The notes under the pieces: model-generated | What the model was told of the DNA's origin: nothing | Seen by the model: only the letters and a program-made list of their open reading frames with translations | Database searches by the model: none | Program-made: the position numbers and the translations under genes | Assembly: GCF_026991495.1 (NCBI RefSeq) | Contig: NZ_JALXBJ010000085.1 | Coordinates: 1-35,373 of the forward strand | Origin: Thermococcus sp. | GTDB lineage: Archaea; Methanobacteriota_B; Thermococci; Thermococcales; Thermococcaceae | Length of the DNA stretch: 35,373 nt | Direction: 5' to 3' | Shown: in pieces, positions 8,980 through 16,735 of the stretch | How the letters are laid out: every line of letters starts with the position of its first letter | Position numbering within the stretch: position 1 is the stretch's first letter

Positions 8980-9256
8980 GGTCGTTAAGAGGGAGGAGAA
9001 CGCTATCGAGTTCTACCTCGACGGTGAGGATCACACCTTCGCCAACCTGCTGGTTGAGGTTCTCCATGAGGACGAGCACGTGAAGTTCGCCGCCTACTCC
9101 ATAGACCACCCCGTGCTCATGGCGAGGAAGCCCCGCTTCAGGGTAACAACGGACGGCTCTGAGAGGCCCGAGGAGGCCCTTGAAAAGGCCGCACAGAAGG
9201 TGTTTGACCGGTCGAGAGAGGTTCTCGAAGCCTGGAGCTCCGCCCTGAAGGCATGA
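8969..9256 (+). CDS. rpoL: DNA-directed RNA polymerase subunit L
   Basis: Rpb11/AC19-like subunit that dimerises with subunit D (Rpb3-like) to nucleate RNA polymerase assembly. The 95 residues begin [20 protein letters not shown] and contain the alpha-like signature [11 protein letters not shown], then YSIDHPVL and [12 protein letters not shown] 8969 is chosen because GGAGGGTAAGGAAG precedes it and homologues start there; six codons of upstream frame belong to the DUF2067 overlap. It ends the csl4 operon. Confidence 0.96.
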   Translation: MRIEVVKREENAIEFYLDGEDHTFANLLVEVLHEDEHVKFAAYSIDHPVLMARKPRFRVTTDGSERPEEALEKAAQKVFDRSREVLEAWSSALKA

Positions 9257-9280
9257 TGGCGCAATCTTTGCATCCGTTAA

Positions 9281-9290
9281 TTTTTTAAAG
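9281..9290 (+). promoter_or_regulatory. T-run and TATA box between rpoL and the PIG-V-like gene
   Basis: TTTTTTAAAG lies 25 bases after the rpoL stop and about 25 bases before the ATG at 9313. It can act both as a T-rich archaeal terminator for the csl4 operon and as the TATA element for a leaderless downstream gene. Confidence 0.4.
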
Positions 9291-9312
9291 GGTGCTGAGG
9301 TTATAACTTTTG

Positions 9313-10392
9313 ATGGTGCTGATGAGAGAACATAAAGGTATAAGCAGGGATGCACTTCTAATAGTTTTCGTGCTCCTGTCAGCGAAGCTTTTGGTTCTCC
9401 TGACCGTGGCCCTGGCCAAGGATAACTGGTTCCATTTCATGGTCACGAGGTGGGACGGGGCGCATTACACTGCCATAGCCGCGGGCTGGTACACAAAGGA
9501 ATACCAGCTCGCCTTCGCTCCCCTGCTGCCCATCCTCGCCCGCCCGCTGATCCTCCTCGGGGCAAGCCCAGGCACCTCAGTCTTCATCGTTGCGAACGCC
9601 TTCAGCTTCCTCCCTCCCCTCCTGACCCTACGGCTATGGGGAAGGAGGGAGGCCCTCTTTCTCTCCGCCAACCCCGTCTACGCTCTCTTCACTACGTTCC
9701 CGTACGCGGAATCCCTCGCCCTGACCTTCCTGCTCGCCGGGCTCTGGGCCCTGAAAGAGGAGAGACCCTTCGCTTCGGGCCTGCTCTTCGGCCTCGCAGT
9801 TCTCTCGAAGTACAGCGCCGTTCTCCCGATAGCAGGACTGAGCCTGTACCTCTTAGCGTTTAGGAGGGAATGGAGACTCCCAAGGCTCTCAAGGTTCTAC
9901 CTGCCGATCGGTTTTGCCGGCCTCGTCAGCGGACTCCTCTTCTACCTAACCGCTGGGAACCCGCTCGCTTACCTTGAGGTAGAACGGGGCTGGGACGCTA
10001 AGATAGTTGGGCCGATTGACAGCCTCAACTGGCTCCTCGCGAGGAACTGGTTCACAAGGCAGGACTGGAGGGTGATGTCCCTCCACATAAGCCCCGAGTT
10101 GTGGGCCCTGAGGCACCTCCTCTTCCTCGGCCTCTACGTCCTCGGTCTCGCGCTTCTGATAAAGGGGAGGAAGGACGTTGAGTTCTGGTACTCCCTGCCC
10201 ACCGTCCTCCTCCAGGCCTCGATAAGGGGAGTCCCCCTGATAAGTACTCCCAGACTCCTCCTCCCGGCGGTTCCAGCGTGGGGGGCACTCGGGGAGAGGC
10301 TTGGGGAAAAAGGACTGGCGCTGGCGGTGGTTCTGATGCTGCTCTTAACTCCCTTCATCACGTGCTGGCATGTATACGCCTTCTTCGCCTGA
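9313..10392 (+). CDS. polytopic membrane protein, PIG-V-like GT-C mannosyltransferase family
   Basis: About 9-10 hydrophobic segments span the 359 residues. The first extramembrane loop carries RWDGAHYTAIA (46-56), resembling the acidic loop-1 motif of PIG-V/GT-C mannosyltransferases, which use dolichol-phosphate sugars outside the membrane. Further GT-C-like signs are FPYAESLALTFLLAGLWALKE and the short loop GLAVLSKYSAVLPI. A likely job is transfer of a sugar to lipid, glycan or protein at the cell surface; donor and acceptor are unknown. A TATA/T-run about 25 bases upstream suggests a leaderless message from ATG 9313; ATG 9322 is also possible. It stands alone after the csl4 operon. Confidence 0.8.
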   Translation: MVLMREHKGISRDALLIVFVLLSAKLLVLLTVALAKDNWFHFMVTRWDGAHYTAIAAGWYTKEYQLAFAPLLPILARPLILLGASPGTSVFIVANAFSFLPPLLTLRLWGRREALFLSANPVYALFTTFPYAESLALTFLLAGLWALKEERPFASGLLFGLAVLSKYSAVLPIAGLSLYLLAFRREWRLPRLSRFYLPIGFAGLVSGLLFYLTAGNPLAYLEVERGWDAKIVGPIDSLNWLLARNWFTRQDWRVMSLHISPELWALRHLLFLGLYVLGLALLIKGRKDVEFWYSLPTVLLQASIRGVPLISTPRLLLPAVPAWGALGERLGEKGLALAVVLMLLLTPFITCWHVYAFFA

Positions 10393-10403
10393 GCCGCTAC
10401 CTT

Positions 10404-10409
10404 CTTATA
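10404..10409 (+). promoter_or_regulatory. TATA box of the RNase III-like gene
   Basis: TTATAC centred about 25 bases before the ATG at 10432, with no ribosome-binding site between, consistent with a leaderless transcript. Confidence 0.4.
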
Positions 10410-10431
10410 CCCCCCGCCGAAGCCACCTAAG

Positions 10432-10812
10432 ATGAAAATGGACCTTTCCCAAGACGGACTCGCGACCTTCGGCGACTCCCTCGTTAACTTCATCTACTCC
10501 CTCGCCCTCACGAGGTACCTCGGAAGACCGAGCGGGGGAAGGGTGCCGAACGCATCCTTAGCGATGGCGCTTGAGCTCGCCGGCCTGCGCCATCTCGCCC
10601 CGAGGAGAACCGACAAGCACGGCCTTGGGGACGCTGCCGAGGCCATAGTGGCCTACGCCTTCCTCAGCGGGGCTATGGGGATTGAGGAGGCAAGTGAGAT
10701 AGTGGAGCGAAACCTGAGCGAGGATGTGGCGCACTTCTCACGGAGGAAGGAGGTACTTGGAAGGGCCTTTGGGGAGCTCCTTAAGGAGATAAAGAACCGC
10801 CTCGACCTCTGA
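10432..10812 (+). CDS. small RNase III-fold protein (no dsRNA-binding domain)
   Basis: The 126-residue protein reads as a lone RNase III-like endonuclease fold. It has ATFGDSLVNFIYSLALTRYLG (compare the GD-L-NF helix of RNase III), then RTDKHGLGDAAEAIVAYAFLSG, which supplies the second acidic helix (D, E), and a short C-terminal helix. No dsRNA-binding domain follows. Thermococcales carry such a protein annotated as a ribonuclease III family member, whose activity I do not know. If the acidic residues are catalytic it would be a dimeric dsRNA or structured-RNA nuclease, which is inference. The message is probably leaderless. It ends 2 bases before the convergent ASCH gene. Confidence 0.75.
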   Translation: MKMDLSQDGLATFGDSLVNFIYSLALTRYLGRPSGGRVPNASLAMALELAGLRHLAPRRTDKHGLGDAAEAIVAYAFLSGAMGIEEASEIVERNLSEDVAHFSRRKEVLGRAFGELLKEIKNRLDL

Positions 10813-10814
10813 GG

Positions 10815-11384
10815 CTACACCTTAGGCTCCATGAGCCCCATACCTTTTAGTTTTTCGTAGGCCTTCCTGAGGACTTCTCTTATGACGTACCTCCTGTTCA
10901 GGCCTCCGAGCCTCCGCGCGGCCCGTCTCAGGCTCCCCTCCCTCAGAAAGAGTTCTATCAGCTTCCTCTCCTCTTCGGAGAGTTCGAGGTGCTTCAAGGC
11001 CATCCTCGCTATTTCCAGTGGCGAGTTGCCCTCGTAGGCGTAGTCTGAGCTCATGACCGGCCTATCAAACCTCTCCACCAGTTTAAAGACCACAACGTGG
11101 GCCGGTGAATCCTCGGTCACGCTGTCGTAGTGCCGTTTCAGGGCCTCTATCAGCTCCCCCCTGCTCCTGAAGCCGTCGAGAAGGGCATCCTCATCAGTTA
11201 GCTCCGCAACCCTCTTGCTCTCAACCCTCTCCACAACGGCCCTCCCGAGGGTGTAGCCGCCGGCGTGGATCAGGATGAGATCCCCCTCCTTGAGGTTTGG
11301 TCTCCTGCCAAGCCGGACGGTGGCCCTCTTCCTCCCCTCAAGTATGGCCCCGGCGTAGCGGCCGTCGAACTGAAGGTGCCTCAT
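10815..11384 (-). CDS. ASCH-domain protein with C-terminal helical (HTH-like) domain
   Basis: The N-terminal ~110 residues form an ASCH/PUA-like beta-barrel ([22 protein letters not shown], then [20 protein letters not shown]), a fold used for RNA or modified-base binding. The C-terminal ~75 residues are helical ([20 protein letters not shown], then [20 protein letters not shown]) and look like a helix-turn-helix unit. ATG 11384 follows GGTGGTGAGGG. It overlaps the preceding ASCH gene by 4 bases (ATGA), so the two are translationally coupled. ASCH proteins are proposed to act in RNA processing or translation; the substrate here is unknown. The ASCH-HTH fusion could be a nucleic-acid-binding regulator. 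Confidence 0.85.
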   Translation of the reverse strand: MRHLQFDGRYAGAILEGRKRATVRLGRRPNLKEGDLILIHAGGYTLGRAVVERVESKRVAELTDEDALLDGFRSRGELIEALKRHYDSVTEDSPAHVVVFKLVERFDRPVMSSDYAYEGNSPLEIARMALKHLELSEEERKLIELFLREGSLRRAARRLGGLNRRYVIREVLRKAYEKLKGMGLMEPKV

Positions 11385-11719
11385 CCCTCACCACCGAGGA
11401 GCCTGAACCTTATGGCGATGACTCCGTACCTGTTCTCCTTCCATCGGGGGTACATTCCGTGGAAGCGCTTTAGGGCCCTCTCAAAGCTCGGTCTGTCAGG
11501 GAATATCTTTTCGAGCGGTTCCTCCCGGAGGGCCTGCCTGAAGGTCTCGTAGAGCCTGACCCCCGTGACCAGGGCAGGAACGCTGTCGTTGAAGACCAGC
11601 CTGTCCCCAGGCTTCATGCCCCTGAGGGCGGGGTAGGCGGCCCTGACCTCTATCCTCTTCCTCCCGGACTTTATGAAGTTTAGGTACTCGTCCCTAACGC
11701 GCAGGTGATAGACCCTCAT
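11381..11719 (-). CDS. ASCH-domain protein (small)
   Basis: The 112-residue protein is essentially one ASCH domain: [18 protein letters not shown], then [19 protein letters not shown] and [15 protein letters not shown], ending in [11 protein letters not shown]. Alternating strands and the GRKRIEVR basic stretch fit a PUA-like RNA-binding cleft. ATG 11719 is chosen because a TATA-like TTTTTAAGG lies 25 bases upstream, giving a leaderless message; the longer in-frame start at 11758 would include that TATA box. It is the first gene of a two-gene operon with the larger ASCH protein and diverges from the pilin gene. Confidence 0.85.
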   Translation of the reverse strand: MRVYHLRVRDEYLNFIKSGRKRIEVRAAYPALRGMKPGDRLVFNDSVPALVTGVRLYETFRQALREEPLEKIFPDRPSFERALKRFHGMYPRWKENRYGVIAIRFRLLGGEG

Positions 11720-11740
11720 CACCGTTGCATCCAGAGACCC

Positions 11741-11772
11741 CCTTAAAAACCTGCCCATGGAAACGTTTAAAT
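11741..11772. promoter_or_regulatory. divergent promoters for the ASCH operon and the pilin gene
   Basis: On the minus strand GGTTTTTAAGG (11741-11751) serves the leaderless ASCH gene. On the plus strand GTTTAAATC (11765-11773) predicts transcription near 11792 for the pilin gene, which has a GGTGAG ribosome-binding site. Confidence 0.45.
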
Positions 11773-11808
11773 CTCTTAAACCCTATTAAGAATTAAGGTG
11801 AGAGAGAA

Positions 11809-11976
11809 GTGAAGAGAAGGGCCCAGACGGCCATTGAATACCTCCTCATGCTCGCGATGGCCCTCATCCTCGTGGCGATAGCCCTGAAGGCCGTCGTAGA
11901 CACCAGCAAGAGCCTTGGAGAGAGCATCTCGAACTACACGAGCGTCGTGAGGGACAGGGTTATAGGCAACCTCTGA
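11809..11976 (+). CDS. class III signal peptide-containing protein, minor pilin-like, 55 residues
   Basis: A tiny archaeal type IV pilin-like protein. Translation from GTG 11809 starts VKRRAQTAIEYLLMLAMAL: a short basic leader (KRRA), then QTAIEYLLM, matching the class III prepilin motif Q-x-S-x-E-x-x-x-L with Ala for Ser. A ~20-residue hydrophobic helix and a short polar tail ending RDRVIGNL follow. Cleavage is expected between A5 and Q6. GGTGAG lies 6-11 bases before the GTG. The next gene, 20 bases downstream, is an A24 prepilin peptidase, so substrate and enzyme form one operon. The mature peptide of about 50 residues has almost no globular head, so it may be a scaffold or minor subunit. 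Confidence 0.85.
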   Translation: MKRRAQTAIEYLLMLAMALILVAIALKAVVDTSKSLGESISNYTSVVRDRVIGNL

Positions 11977-11996
11977 GCCAAAACGGGGTGCTCGGG

Positions 11997-13205
11997 ATGC
12001 AGAGCTACGAGTTAGCCGTTATTCTGATGGGATCACTGACGGGCATTCTTACTTCTTACACCGACGTGAAGACCGGTTTCATCTTCGACAGTCACGTCTT
12101 TCCAACCCTCTCCCTCGTTGAGAGGCTCTTCGGGCACGAAGAAGGGGAGGAAGAGGTGGATCTGCCCCGGTGGCTCGGGAAGATCATCGTTCCGACTGCG
12201 GAGTTCGGCGTTCTTCTGTACGCTTACATGGGCATCAGGGGGCAGGCTCCCCCCTTAGCGGGCTTGATAGGGCTGATAGTCGGCTTCGCCATGGGGATGG
12301 TTCTCTACTACGCCGGCGCCTGGGCCTCCGGCGACGTGGTGGTTTTGGCGGCGTTCTCGGCCCTCCTCCCGTATCCTCTGAGCCCCGTCCGGGTTGCGGC
12401 TCCTTACGAGACAGCGTACCCCCTCTACCCCCTGGCGGTTCTCTTCAACAGCATCATCGCGGTGTTCCCCTTCCTTTTCTTCTACGCCCTCGGGATCGTT
12501 GTGAAGAGGGGGGAGACGAAGAGGATAAGGGAGGTCTTCGTCAATGGCGTTTCCCTCTCCCTTGAGGTTTCCCTCTGGTTCATGGCAGGCATAGCAGTTG
12601 CCGTCGCCCTCTCGAACTACGGTTTCGGGTTGAGTGCCGCGGTCAGGTACGGGCTGGCCCTGCTCGTGGTGGTCGTTTTCGGGAAGTACAGAAAGGCGGG
12701 GGATATAATCGGACTCGCATCCCTCGCGTACCTGAGCTACCTCATCGGCCTCGACGCGGTGGTGGCGTTTCTGAAGCTCATCGCCGTTATGTACTCCTTC
12801 AAGGTCTTCTTCTCCACGGTCAAAGTCCTCAGGGAGGAGGCATTGGTGGAAGAGGTTCCGGTGGAGGAGCTCAGGGAGTGGGACATACTTGGGGAGACGA
12901 TATACATCGAAGGCGGGAACGTGAGGAGGGACAGGAGGGGCTTCTTTGAGGTTCTCAAAGAGGGGCTGAGGACTGGGAAGCTCCAGGTCGAGCGCGGGGA
13001 GGTCGTAGCGTCGCCGAGCGCGGAGGGACTGAGCGGCGAGCAGATAGAGCGGCTCAAGAAGCTTGTTGAGGATGGAAAGATAGAAAACAGGTTCCTGAGG
13101 AAGAAGGCGATGCCCTTCGCCCCGAGCATATTCGCGGGCTTTCTGATCTCCGCCCTCTGGGGAGATCTCTTCTGGTGGCTCGTCCTCAAGACCGCTGGCC
13201 TCTAA
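11997..13205 (+). CDS. A24-family prepilin peptidase (PibD/EppA/FlaK-like) with long C-terminal extension
   Basis: Membrane aspartyl protease that cleaves prepilin leader peptides on the cytoplasmic face. The first catalytic Asp is D23 in TSYTDVKTGFIF and the second is D113 in the ASGD motif, the family's G-x-G-D with A-S-G-D. About eight hydrophobic segments occupy residues 5-265. A charged cytoplasmic region follows (about 270-375; VEEVPVEELREWDILGE and SGEQIERLKKLVEDGK), then a final membrane segment. At 402 residues it is longer than EppA or FlaK. ATG 11997 follows GGGGTG. Co-transcription with the 55-residue class III prepilin suggests that protein is its substrate. The 3' end overlaps the convergent HAD gene by 4 bp. 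Confidence 0.9.
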   Translation: MQSYELAVILMGSLTGILTSYTDVKTGFIFDSHVFPTLSLVERLFGHEEGEEEVDLPRWLGKIIVPTAEFGVLLYAYMGIRGQAPPLAGLIGLIVGFAMGMVLYYAGAWASGDVVVLAAFSALLPYPLSPVRVAAPYETAYPLYPLAVLFNSIIAVFPFLFFYALGIVVKRGETKRIREVFVNGVSLSLEVSLWFMAGIAVAVALSNYGFGLSAAVRYGLALLVVVVFGKYRKAGDIIGLASLAYLSYLIGLDAVVAFLKLIAVMYSFKVFFSTVKVLREEALVEEVPVEELREWDILGETIYIEGGNVRRDRRGFFEVLKEGLRTGKLQVERGEVVASPSAEGLSGEQIERLKKLVEDGKIENRFLRKKAMPFAPSIFAGFLISALWGDLFWWLVLKTAGL

Positions 13206-13828
13206 CTCCCCTCGAGGATGCCCTTTAATATCTCAACTACCTCATCCAGGCTCTCCACGACGTGATCCCCCTCCACACCCTCGTGGGGGTTTATCGCTAT
13301 GCTGACGTCGGCCTCGGCGAACATGCTCAGGTCGTTGTGGCCGTCGCCGAGGGCAACGGTCAGCTCAGCCCTCAGCTCCTCCTTCAGCCTTCTCAGGATG
13401 GCCCCCTTCCCCTCGAAGTCCACGAGCGCGTTGACCTTCCCCGTTATCCTTCCCAATTCATCGAACTCAAGCTCGTTGGCAAAGACGTAGTCGGCGCCAA
13501 GCTCCTCCCCCACCTTCCGGGCGAGGCACATGAGCCCGCTGCTCAGTATTGCTATTCTAAAGTCGTTTTCCTTCAGGAAGCGGAAGAGCTCCCTCACGCC
13601 GTCCATGTACTCCACTCTATCAACCCATTCAAGGATCTCCTCTTTGGTGTGTCCCCTCCAGAGGGAGGCGTCGAGCTGCGCCCACTCTGGGTAGTCTATC
13701 TCACCCCTGAAGAACATCTCCGCGTACTCGCGCCCCTTATCCCAGGTTCCAAACCTCTTGTGGAGCTCAACCCAGCCTGATACCGACCTGACGAGCGTGC
13801 CCTCCAAGTCCGATGCAAAGAGCCTCAT
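13202..13828 (-). CDS. HAD-family phosphatase, phosphoserine phosphatase/ThrH-like
   Basis: HAD hydrolase of the IB (SerB-like) branch, 208 residues. Motif I is DLEGT with nucleophile D7 and Glu at position 9 where most HAD phosphatases have Asp; ThrH-type enzymes share this DLEG form. Motif II is ILSSG, the motif III lysine lies after it, and motif IV is ALGDGHNDLSM. A helical cap (KEEILEWVDRVEYMDGVREL) lies between motifs I and II. Phosphoserine or a related phosphomonoester is the likely substrate, not proven. ATG 13828 is chosen because GGGTGTTGGG precedes it and a TATA-like stretch lies about 30 bases upstream. It diverges from the KaiC-like operon. Confidence 0.85.
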   Translation of the reverse strand: MRLFASDLEGTLVRSVSGWVELHKRFGTWDKGREYAEMFFRGEIDYPEWAQLDASLWRGHTKEEILEWVDRVEYMDGVRELFRFLKENDFRIAILSSGLMCLARKVGEELGADYVFANELEFDELGRITGKVNALVDFEGKGAILRRLKEELRAELTVALGDGHNDLSMFAEADVSIAINPHEGVEGDHVVESLDEVVEILKGILEGS

Positions 13829-13857
13829 CCCAACACCCTGGTGGATTAAGGGCATGG

Positions 13858-13870
13858 GTTTAAATATTTC
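13858..13870. promoter_or_regulatory. shared AT-rich divergent promoter of the HAD gene and KaiC-like operon
   Basis: GTTTAAATATTTC reads as a TATA element on both strands, about 30 bases from each gene's start region. Expression of the two units may therefore be mutually exclusive or coordinated. Confidence 0.4.
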
Positions 13871-13900
13871 ATGATGCAATGATGTCCGGTGAGTCCTCTC

Positions 13901-14614
13901 ATGTACGTAGGGGATATACTAAAAAGCCTGGACAGGATCCCCTCCGGGGTTCCGGGCCTCGACAACGTGATAGGCGGGGGCTTCCTACCGGGAAGGGTCT
14001 ACCTCGTAACGGGCCCTCCTGGGAGCGGGAAGACAACGATAGGGGTGCAGTTTCTCGTGGAGGGCGCTAAGAACGGCGAGAAAGGCCTCTTCGTATCCCT
14101 CGTCGAGAACCCCAAGATAATCATCCAGGACATGCTCCGCTACAACTTTGGACTCCTCGGCTACATCCAGTCGAAGACGATTGCCTTTCACGACCTCGGG
14201 AGCCACCTCCTCAGGGCAGAGTACAGGATGACGTGGAACGAACTCTTCAACGCCATCCTTCAGCTCATAGAGGGCGAGAAGGCCAAGAGGGTCGTGGTGG
14301 ACTCGTTCACCTCCATGGAGTATCTCGTAAAGGATCCAGAGAACAAACGCTGGGCCCTCGGAAGGTTCATACGGGCCCTTCAGGAGCTTGAGATCACCAC
14401 CATCATAACATCGGAGATGCTGAAGGGAGAGAGCTATACCGATGAGCACTACCTCGCGGACGGGGTTATAGTGATCCACCACTTCATGAGGAACTACCAG
14501 ATGGTGAGGGCCCTCCAGGTTCTCAAACTGCACGGCGTCCCCCACGACAGCAACCTCAAGAGGATACGCTTCACTGACGAGGGGATAAGGGTCTACCAGG
14601 AGGCGCCGTTCTGA
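13901..14614 (+). CDS. RAD55/KaiC-family RecA-like ATPase
   Basis: Single-domain RecA/KaiC-like ATPase of 237 residues. The typical RIPSGVPGLDNVIGGGF entry precedes Walker A GPPGSGKTT at 38-46. Walker B lies at KRVVVDSFTS, followed by ELEITTIITSEML. The C-terminus has ADGVIVIHH and QVLKLHGVPHDSNLKRIRF, features of circadian-clock-type KaiC domains in archaea. The start at 13901 is supported by GGTGAG seven bases upstream. It is the first gene of an operon: a small acidic protein follows 10 bases later and then an M28 peptidase with a 1-base overlap. The role is unknown; related proteins act in signalling or motor assembly (FlaH). Confidence 0.9.
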   Translation: MYVGDILKSLDRIPSGVPGLDNVIGGGFLPGRVYLVTGPPGSGKTTIGVQFLVEGAKNGEKGLFVSLVENPKIIIQDMLRYNFGLLGYIQSKTIAFHDLGSHLLRAEYRMTWNELFNAILQLIEGEKAKRVVVDSFTSMEYLVKDPENKRWALGRFIRALQELEITTIITSEMLKGESYTDEHYLADGVIVIHHFMRNYQMVRALQVLKLHGVPHDSNLKRIRFTDEGIRVYQEAPF

Positions 14615-14624
14615 GGTGATGACT

Positions 14625-15053
14625 GTGGGCAAAGACGCGGGCAAGGTTAAGGCAGAGATAAGGGCCCTACTTGAGGAGGCCTACCGGTTCGGCTACTTTG
14701 TGGGCTACCGGGGGCACAGCGACTGGACAGGCTGGGCCCGCGAGAGGAGGGAGGAGATATACCAGAAGGCGGAGAGGCTCGGCGTCTACGAACTCGTCAA
14801 GAAGGCTTACAAGAGGGGGAAGGACGAGGGTTCGAGGAGGAGGGAGGAAGAAGTCCATCTCGGGCTCATTGAGAAGGGCCGGGTAGAGGTTGAAGAGGAG
14901 AGGCCATCTAAGAGGCCGGTAATCGAGGAGAGCGAGGAGGAAGAAGAGTTCGCCGAGTTCCTGAGGACAACAAAGCTCGTTCTCCCCCCGGAGTTCCTCA
15001 ACACCCTGAAGTACATGGAGATACCGCGGATGCTGAAGATGGGTGGTGAGTGA
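14625..15053 (+). CDS. uncharacterised charged protein in the KaiC-like/peptidase operon
   Basis: Not recognised. The 142 residues fall in two parts. The N-terminal helical half (EIRALLEEAYRFGYFVGYRG and WARERREEIYQKAERLGVYE) has an aromatic GYFVGYRG turn. A low-complexity acidic linker follows (IEESEEEEEFAEF) and then a short hydrophobic tail (LVLPPEFLNTLKYMEIPRML) that could dock onto a partner. GTG 14625 is chosen because GAGGTGAT sits five bases before it; ATG 14619 overlaps that site. Tight spacing on both sides makes it a probable adaptor between the ATPase and the peptidase, which is inference. Confidence 0.75.
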   Translation: MGKDAGKVKAEIRALLEEAYRFGYFVGYRGHSDWTGWARERREEIYQKAERLGVYELVKKAYKRGKDEGSRRREEEVHLGLIEKGRVEVEEERPSKRPVIEESEEEEEFAEFLRTTKLVLPPEFLNTLKYMEIPRMLKMGGE

Positions 15054-16735
15054 TGCTGAGGGACTTCCTGAAGGAAGCGGCCGGGTTCAGCACGGACCGG
15101 GTTCTGTGGGACATAGGCGAGATAAGCAGGTTCCACAGGATACAGGGCTCGAAAGAACTGCCGGAGGCCGCGAAGTTCGTGGCCGAAGAACTTAAGGTCT
15201 GGGGAATCGATGCCACAATCTTCGAGGAGACCTACAACGGCAGGGAGAGGTTCCTAACCCTCGTGTCCCCCATTGCGTGGGACCTTATAGGCGGCGAAGT
15301 GCAGCTCCAGGGGAGGAGAATGACAACTGGCGAGACTCCCCTCTTGGTCATGGCCCATTCTCCCCCTGGAGAGGCGGAGGGAGAAGTTATCCACGTTGCC
15401 GGTAAGGAAGACTGGGAAAAGGCGGAGGGGAAGATCGTCCTTGTTGGTAGGGACTGGCGGGAGGCTTACAGGAAGGCGAACGAGATGGGGGCCTCTGCCT
15501 TCATTGCCTACCGCGAGGGAACTGGAGACGCCTTCCCGTACATAGGCCTTTTTCTGAGGCGTGCTGACATGGAGTGGGCTAAGATACCCGCGGTCACCCT
15601 CCCGGGGTCGGTGGTAAAAGAGCTGCTGGGGAAGCTGACCGCAGGTGAGAAGGTCGTTGCGAGGGTCAAGGTCGATGCGGTGGTTAAGGAGAGGGAGACG
15701 CTCCCAATGGTCTACGCCGAGGTTGGACAAGCACCGTACATCCTCCTGACGGCCCACCTCTGCCACCCCATGCCCGGGGCCAACGACAACGCGAGCGGCA
15801 GCGCCATGCTGATTGAGCTCGCGAGGGTTCTTTCAAAGCTCCACTCCGCCTCCTTCAGATTCGGCTTTGCCTTCCTCTGGATGCCCGAATACTACGGAAG
15901 CCAGGCCTTTATTGAAAGGCATGCGGATCCGGGAAAGTACTACGTTGCCGTGAACCTCGACATGGTTGGGGGGAGTCCTGAGGTGTCTGGTTCAACGCTG
16001 ATGCTCGTGAGACCCCCGCTCTCAAGGTTCTCCGCGGCCTCAGGCATCCTTGAATACTTCCTCGACCTCTCAAACTCCGCGGGGAAGAGCTTCTCAGGCG
16101 AACCGACGCCTGCCATGCCGCTCAGATTTTACCCCTACGAGATGGGGAGCGACCATGACGTCTTCAACATCTTCGGCGTACCCTCGATGATGCCGATAAC
16201 GTGGCCGGACCGATTCTACCACTCAAGCGCCGATGCCGTCGACAAGATCAGCGGAAGAACTTTAGGAATTATAGGACGGGCCGCCCTGGCAGCTCTCCTG
16301 GCCCTCTCGCGGGCTCCCGTGGAAGAGATCGGGGCCTTTTCAAGGGCCTACTCCCTGAAATACATAGGTGAGCTCGGGATGAACGGGGCGATTGAGGTGG
16401 CCCCGAGGCTTGTGCTCGACGGTCTCCACAGGGACTCGAAATTCTTAGGATTCAAACTCGGCAGAAAGCTCGAAGAGAGGTTCTGGCTGAGGTGGAAGCT
16501 TAAGGGGATCCTGTCGCCGAGGGAGATCGAGGTCAGGGAGGGGCGGTTCAGGGAACTGACGCGGGATAGAAGGGTCCCCACGCAGCTCCACGAACTCCTA
16601 ATGCTCGGGGAGATTCTTCCAGAGGAAGCAGTGTACAAGGCTCTCAAGGAGGAGTTCGGAGCCTGCGAAAGGGAAAAGCTCCGGGAGCTCGTTTCAATCC
16701 TCGAAGAAAACGGCATGGTGGAGGTTGTCAGTTAG
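15053..16735 (+). CDS. M28-family zinc aminopeptidase (DUF4910-like) with PA-type insert
   Basis: Putative cytoplasmic di-zinc aminopeptidase of 560 residues without signal peptide. An N-terminal helical part precedes a protease-associated-like domain (about 80-215). The catalytic domain has HLCHPMPGANDNASG with H235 or H238 and D245 as metal ligands, then WMPEYYGSQAF with E279, NLDMVGG with D303, and a late FYHSSADAVD histidine. This fits M28 metallopeptidases of the DUF4910 group. The last ~110 residues look like a winged-helix tail (LHELLMLGEILPEEAVYKAL). ATG 15053 overlaps the previous stop by 1 base, with GGTGGTGAG upstream. The 3' end overlaps the convergent regulator gene by 8 bp. Substrate unknown. 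Confidence 0.9.
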   Translation: MLRDFLKEAAGFSTDRVLWDIGEISRFHRIQGSKELPEAAKFVAEELKVWGIDATIFEETYNGRERFLTLVSPIAWDLIGGEVQLQGRRMTTGETPLLVMAHSPPGEAEGEVIHVAGKEDWEKAEGKIVLVGRDWREAYRKANEMGASAFIAYREGTGDAFPYIGLFLRRADMEWAKIPAVTLPGSVVKELLGKLTAGEKVVARVKVDAVVKERETLPMVYAEVGQAPYILLTAHLCHPMPGANDNASGSAMLIELARVLSKLHSASFRFGFAFLWMPEYYGSQAFIERHADPGKYYVAVNLDMVGGSPEVSGSTLMLVRPPLSRFSAASGILEYFLDLSNSAGKSFSGEPTPAMPLRFYPYEMGSDHDVFNIFGVPSMMPITWPDRFYHSSADAVDKISGRTLGIIGRAALAALLALSRAPVEEIGAFSRAYSLKYIGELGMNGAIEVAPRLVLDGLHRDSKFLGFKLGRKLEERFWLRWKLKGILSPREIEVREGRFRELTRDRRVPTQLHELLMLGEILPEEAVYKALKEEFGACEREKLRELVSILEENGMVEVVS

